Source: Pseudomonas sp.
GTDB taxonomy: Bacteria > Pseudomonadota > Gammaproteobacteria > Pseudomonadales > Pseudomonadaceae
Direction of reading: 5' to 3'
DNA: 6,723 nt
Assembly: GCA_026398835.1 (NCBI GenBank)
Contig: JAPLSD010000727.1
Coordinates: 1-6,723, forward strand
The position numbers and the translations under genes are program-made. The notes beneath the pieces were generated by a model. It ran no database searches. It was not told where the DNA came from and saw nothing but the letters and a program-made list of their open reading frames with translations. Position 1 is the stretch's first letter; each line of letters starts with the position of its first letter. Shown one piece after another: positions 5,701-6,723 of this stretch.

Positions 5701-5731
5701 GCCAGGATCGTCCGAAGACTGCGATCTTTTG
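5701..5731. repeat. degenerate single Pseudomonas REP-like sequence
   Basis: The plus-strand stretch GGATCGTCCGAAGACTGCGA followed by TCTTTTG closely resembles, from memory, the REP of the P. fluorescens group (GGAGCTGCCGAAGGCTGCGA followed by TCTTTTG), with a few substitutions. The arms GATCG (5706-5710) and CGATC (5722-5726) still pair. Only one copy is present, between two genes, as is common for these elements. Its presence is the best clue to the host group. REPs can stabilise upstream RNA or weaken readthrough; either effect here is inference. Confidence 0.6.
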
Positions 5732-5758
5732 GGGGACCTGACATCACGGCACACTACT

Positions 5759-6661
5759 TCAGGAACAGGCCGTTTTCCGGGGCGGGGAAATAAGTTGATC
5801 ACGAAAATCCAGATAATGTTTGAGCACCTGCACCGGTGCTTCGGTCTGCGGGTAATGCCCGATGCCCGCCAGCAGTACGGTGTCCGGCTCGGGGATCAGT
5901 TGCCGATAGCGCTTGACCATGTGCGCACCGGAAATCGGATCGACCTCACCATCAATGACCCGCAGCGGAACGTCACCTCGTTGCATGGCACTGACCCAAC
6001 GCTCGCGCTGCACCCGGCGTTCCGGGATGAAGCCGATCAATTTGTGCAGAATTCGAGGCCCATGGTTGTTATCGATCAGGCTCCAGAAGTCATCCAGCGC
6101 ACTTTCGCTGGGTCGGGTTTGAGGACCGAAAATCTGACTGAAGCTTTTAACCAGCGCGTCACGACTGAACGCCCGACCGATCATCCAGCCCAAGGGGCTG
6201 AGTAAGAGCTTTTGCATCAACACTGGACGATGGGTTTCCGGAAACAGGCCACCGTTGAGAAACACGCAACTGGCGATTTGGATACTGGCTTCGTAATGGC
6301 GGGCGAGCAGTTCCTGGGCAACGCTATCGCCATAATCGTGGGCCAGCACATGCACCGGCGGCTCGACTCCCAAATGCTCCAGAAGCGCCTGTTGCAGGTC
6401 AGCCTGCTCCAGCAGACTGTATTCATGATCCAGCGGTTTGGCCGAGTCACCGAAGCCAAGCATGTCGCAGGCGATCACCCGGTAGCGCTGAGCGAGCGGC
6501 TGCCAGAGATAGTGCCAATCCCAACTGGCGGTCGGGAAGCCATGAATCAGCAACAGCGGTTCACCCTGCCCCGCCATCCAATAGCGAATAGTCTGGCCGC
6601 GAAACACAAAGCTCTGCCCGTGCTTGCGCCAGACACAAAGAGGGATCTCGGCGAGTAACAT
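5759..6661 (-). CDS. alpha/beta hydrolase, MEST/PEG1-like
   Basis: The 300-residue protein is a single-domain alpha/beta hydrolase with a helical cap. HGFP at 40-43 supplies the oxyanion hole. The nucleophile elbow is AHDYGD at 107-112 with Asp109 in the nucleophile position, the acid is probably Asp241 in GEVDP, and the histidine is His269 in GHYPQTE. The segments HGFPTASWDW, HDYGDSVAQELL, NGGLFPETHRPVLMQKLL and FGPQTRPSES match the mammalian imprinted protein MEST very closely as I remember it. An Asp nucleophile is shared with epoxide hydrolases and haloalkane dehalogenases, and databases often call such proteins epoxide hydrolases. However, the cap (about 138-225) contains no tyrosine, so the two lid tyrosines of true epoxide hydrolases are absent. 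The natural substrate is unknown; context suggests a lipid or ester. No signal peptide is seen, so it should be cytoplasmic. Its ATG overlaps the preceding stop codon by one base (TAATG), suggesting translational coupling. Confidence 0.88.
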   Translation of the reverse strand: MLLAEIPLCVWRKHGQSFVFRGQTIRYWMAGQGEPLLLIHGFPTASWDWHYLWQPLAQRYRVIACDMLGFGDSAKPLDHEYSLLEQADLQQALLEHLGVEPPVHVLAHDYGDSVAQELLARHYEASIQIASCVFLNGGLFPETHRPVLMQKLLLSPLGWMIGRAFSRDALVKSFSQIFGPQTRPSESALDDFWSLIDNNHGPRILHKLIGFIPERRVQRERWVSAMQRGDVPLRVIDGEVDPISGAHMVKRYRQLIPEPDTVLLAGIGHYPQTEAPVQVLKHYLDFRDQLISPPRKTACS

Positions 6662-6723
6662 TAGAGTTTGTACCCCGAGTCTTGTTTATCGAGTTTGCGT
6701 AGCAGCGCTGGCCAGGCCAGTGC
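6661..6723 (-). CDS. C-terminal end of an unrecognised protein, cut by right window edge
   Basis: A minus-strand frame enters from the right edge and ends in TAA at 6661-6663 after 20 codons. The tail reads ALAWPALLRKLDKQ then DSGYKL. The stop overlaps the hydrolase ATG by one base, which is strong evidence for a real upstream gene in the same operon. Twenty residues are too few for a family call. Confidence 0.6.
   Translation of the reverse strand, partial: ALAWPALLRKLDKQDSGYKL

Larger units (their letters stand above)
5608..5758. other. hydrolase-SDR intergenic gap with a possible weak promoter
   Basis: This 151-base gap holds the REP-like sequence in its hydrolase-proximal part. On the minus strand a TATAAC at 5693-5698 resembles a -10 box but has no convincing -35 partner at 16-18 bases. 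The SDR gene may therefore be read both from the hydrolase transcript and from a weak internal start. I see no terminator with a T-tract here. Confidence 0.3.

Noticed and set aside
5564..6205. 213-codon plus-strand open frame opposite the hydrolase
   Set aside because: Antisense to a gene with clear catalytic motifs and spanning the intergenic REP; no family similarity seen.
1..6723. CRISPR arrays, insertion sequences, tRNA or rRNA genes, prophage or defence genes
   Set aside because: No spaced repeat arrays, transposase motifs, terminal inverted repeats or RNA-gene signatures were seen on either strand.

Overview
The window looks like a piece of a Pseudomonas chromosome, most likely from the P. 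fluorescens complex. The reasons are moderately high GC, proteins of typically pseudomonad type (a DUF1302/DUF1329 pair and a MalT-like LuxR-family ATPase regulator), and a degenerate copy of the short REP sequence common in that group, at about 5701-5731. All protein genes I can support lie on the minus strand, so gene order below follows transcription, from high to low coordinates.

Right part (6723 to 4696): the last 20 codons of an unrecognised gene overlap by one base the start of an alpha/beta hydrolase that strongly resembles animal MEST/PEG1. After a 151-base gap holding the REP-like sequence comes a 303-residue short-chain dehydrogenase. It carries the hallmarks of the (3R)-hydroxyacyl-CoA dehydrogenase domain of peroxisomal multifunctional enzyme 2 (HSD17B4). 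Middle (4695 to 4190): a 506-base intergenic region, the most unusual part of the window. It contains an orphan plus-strand rho-independent terminator, a run of potential stem-loops, a perfect 2 x 16 bp tandem repeat rich in Hfq-type ARN triplets, a perfect 10-7-10 inverted repeat with TGTTAC half-sites, and a sigma-54-like site on each strand. I read it as a candidate small RNA gene plus the control region of the next operon.

Left part (4189 to 1): an apparent two-gene operon encodes a DUF1302 outer-membrane beta-barrel candidate and a DUF1329 secreted protein, and ends in a clear terminator at 953-976. After it begins a MalT/AlkS-like (LAL) regulator that runs off the left edge.

Taken together, this looks like a locus for uptake or handling of a hydrophobic substrate (lipid, terpenoid or steroid-like). 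The DUF1302/DUF1329 pair would act in the envelope, the hydrolase and dehydrogenase in the cytoplasm, and the LAL regulator may sense an inducer. The substrate cannot be told from the sequence. From memory only, the order resembles the P. aeruginosa PA3420-PA3429 neighbourhood; this needs a synteny check.
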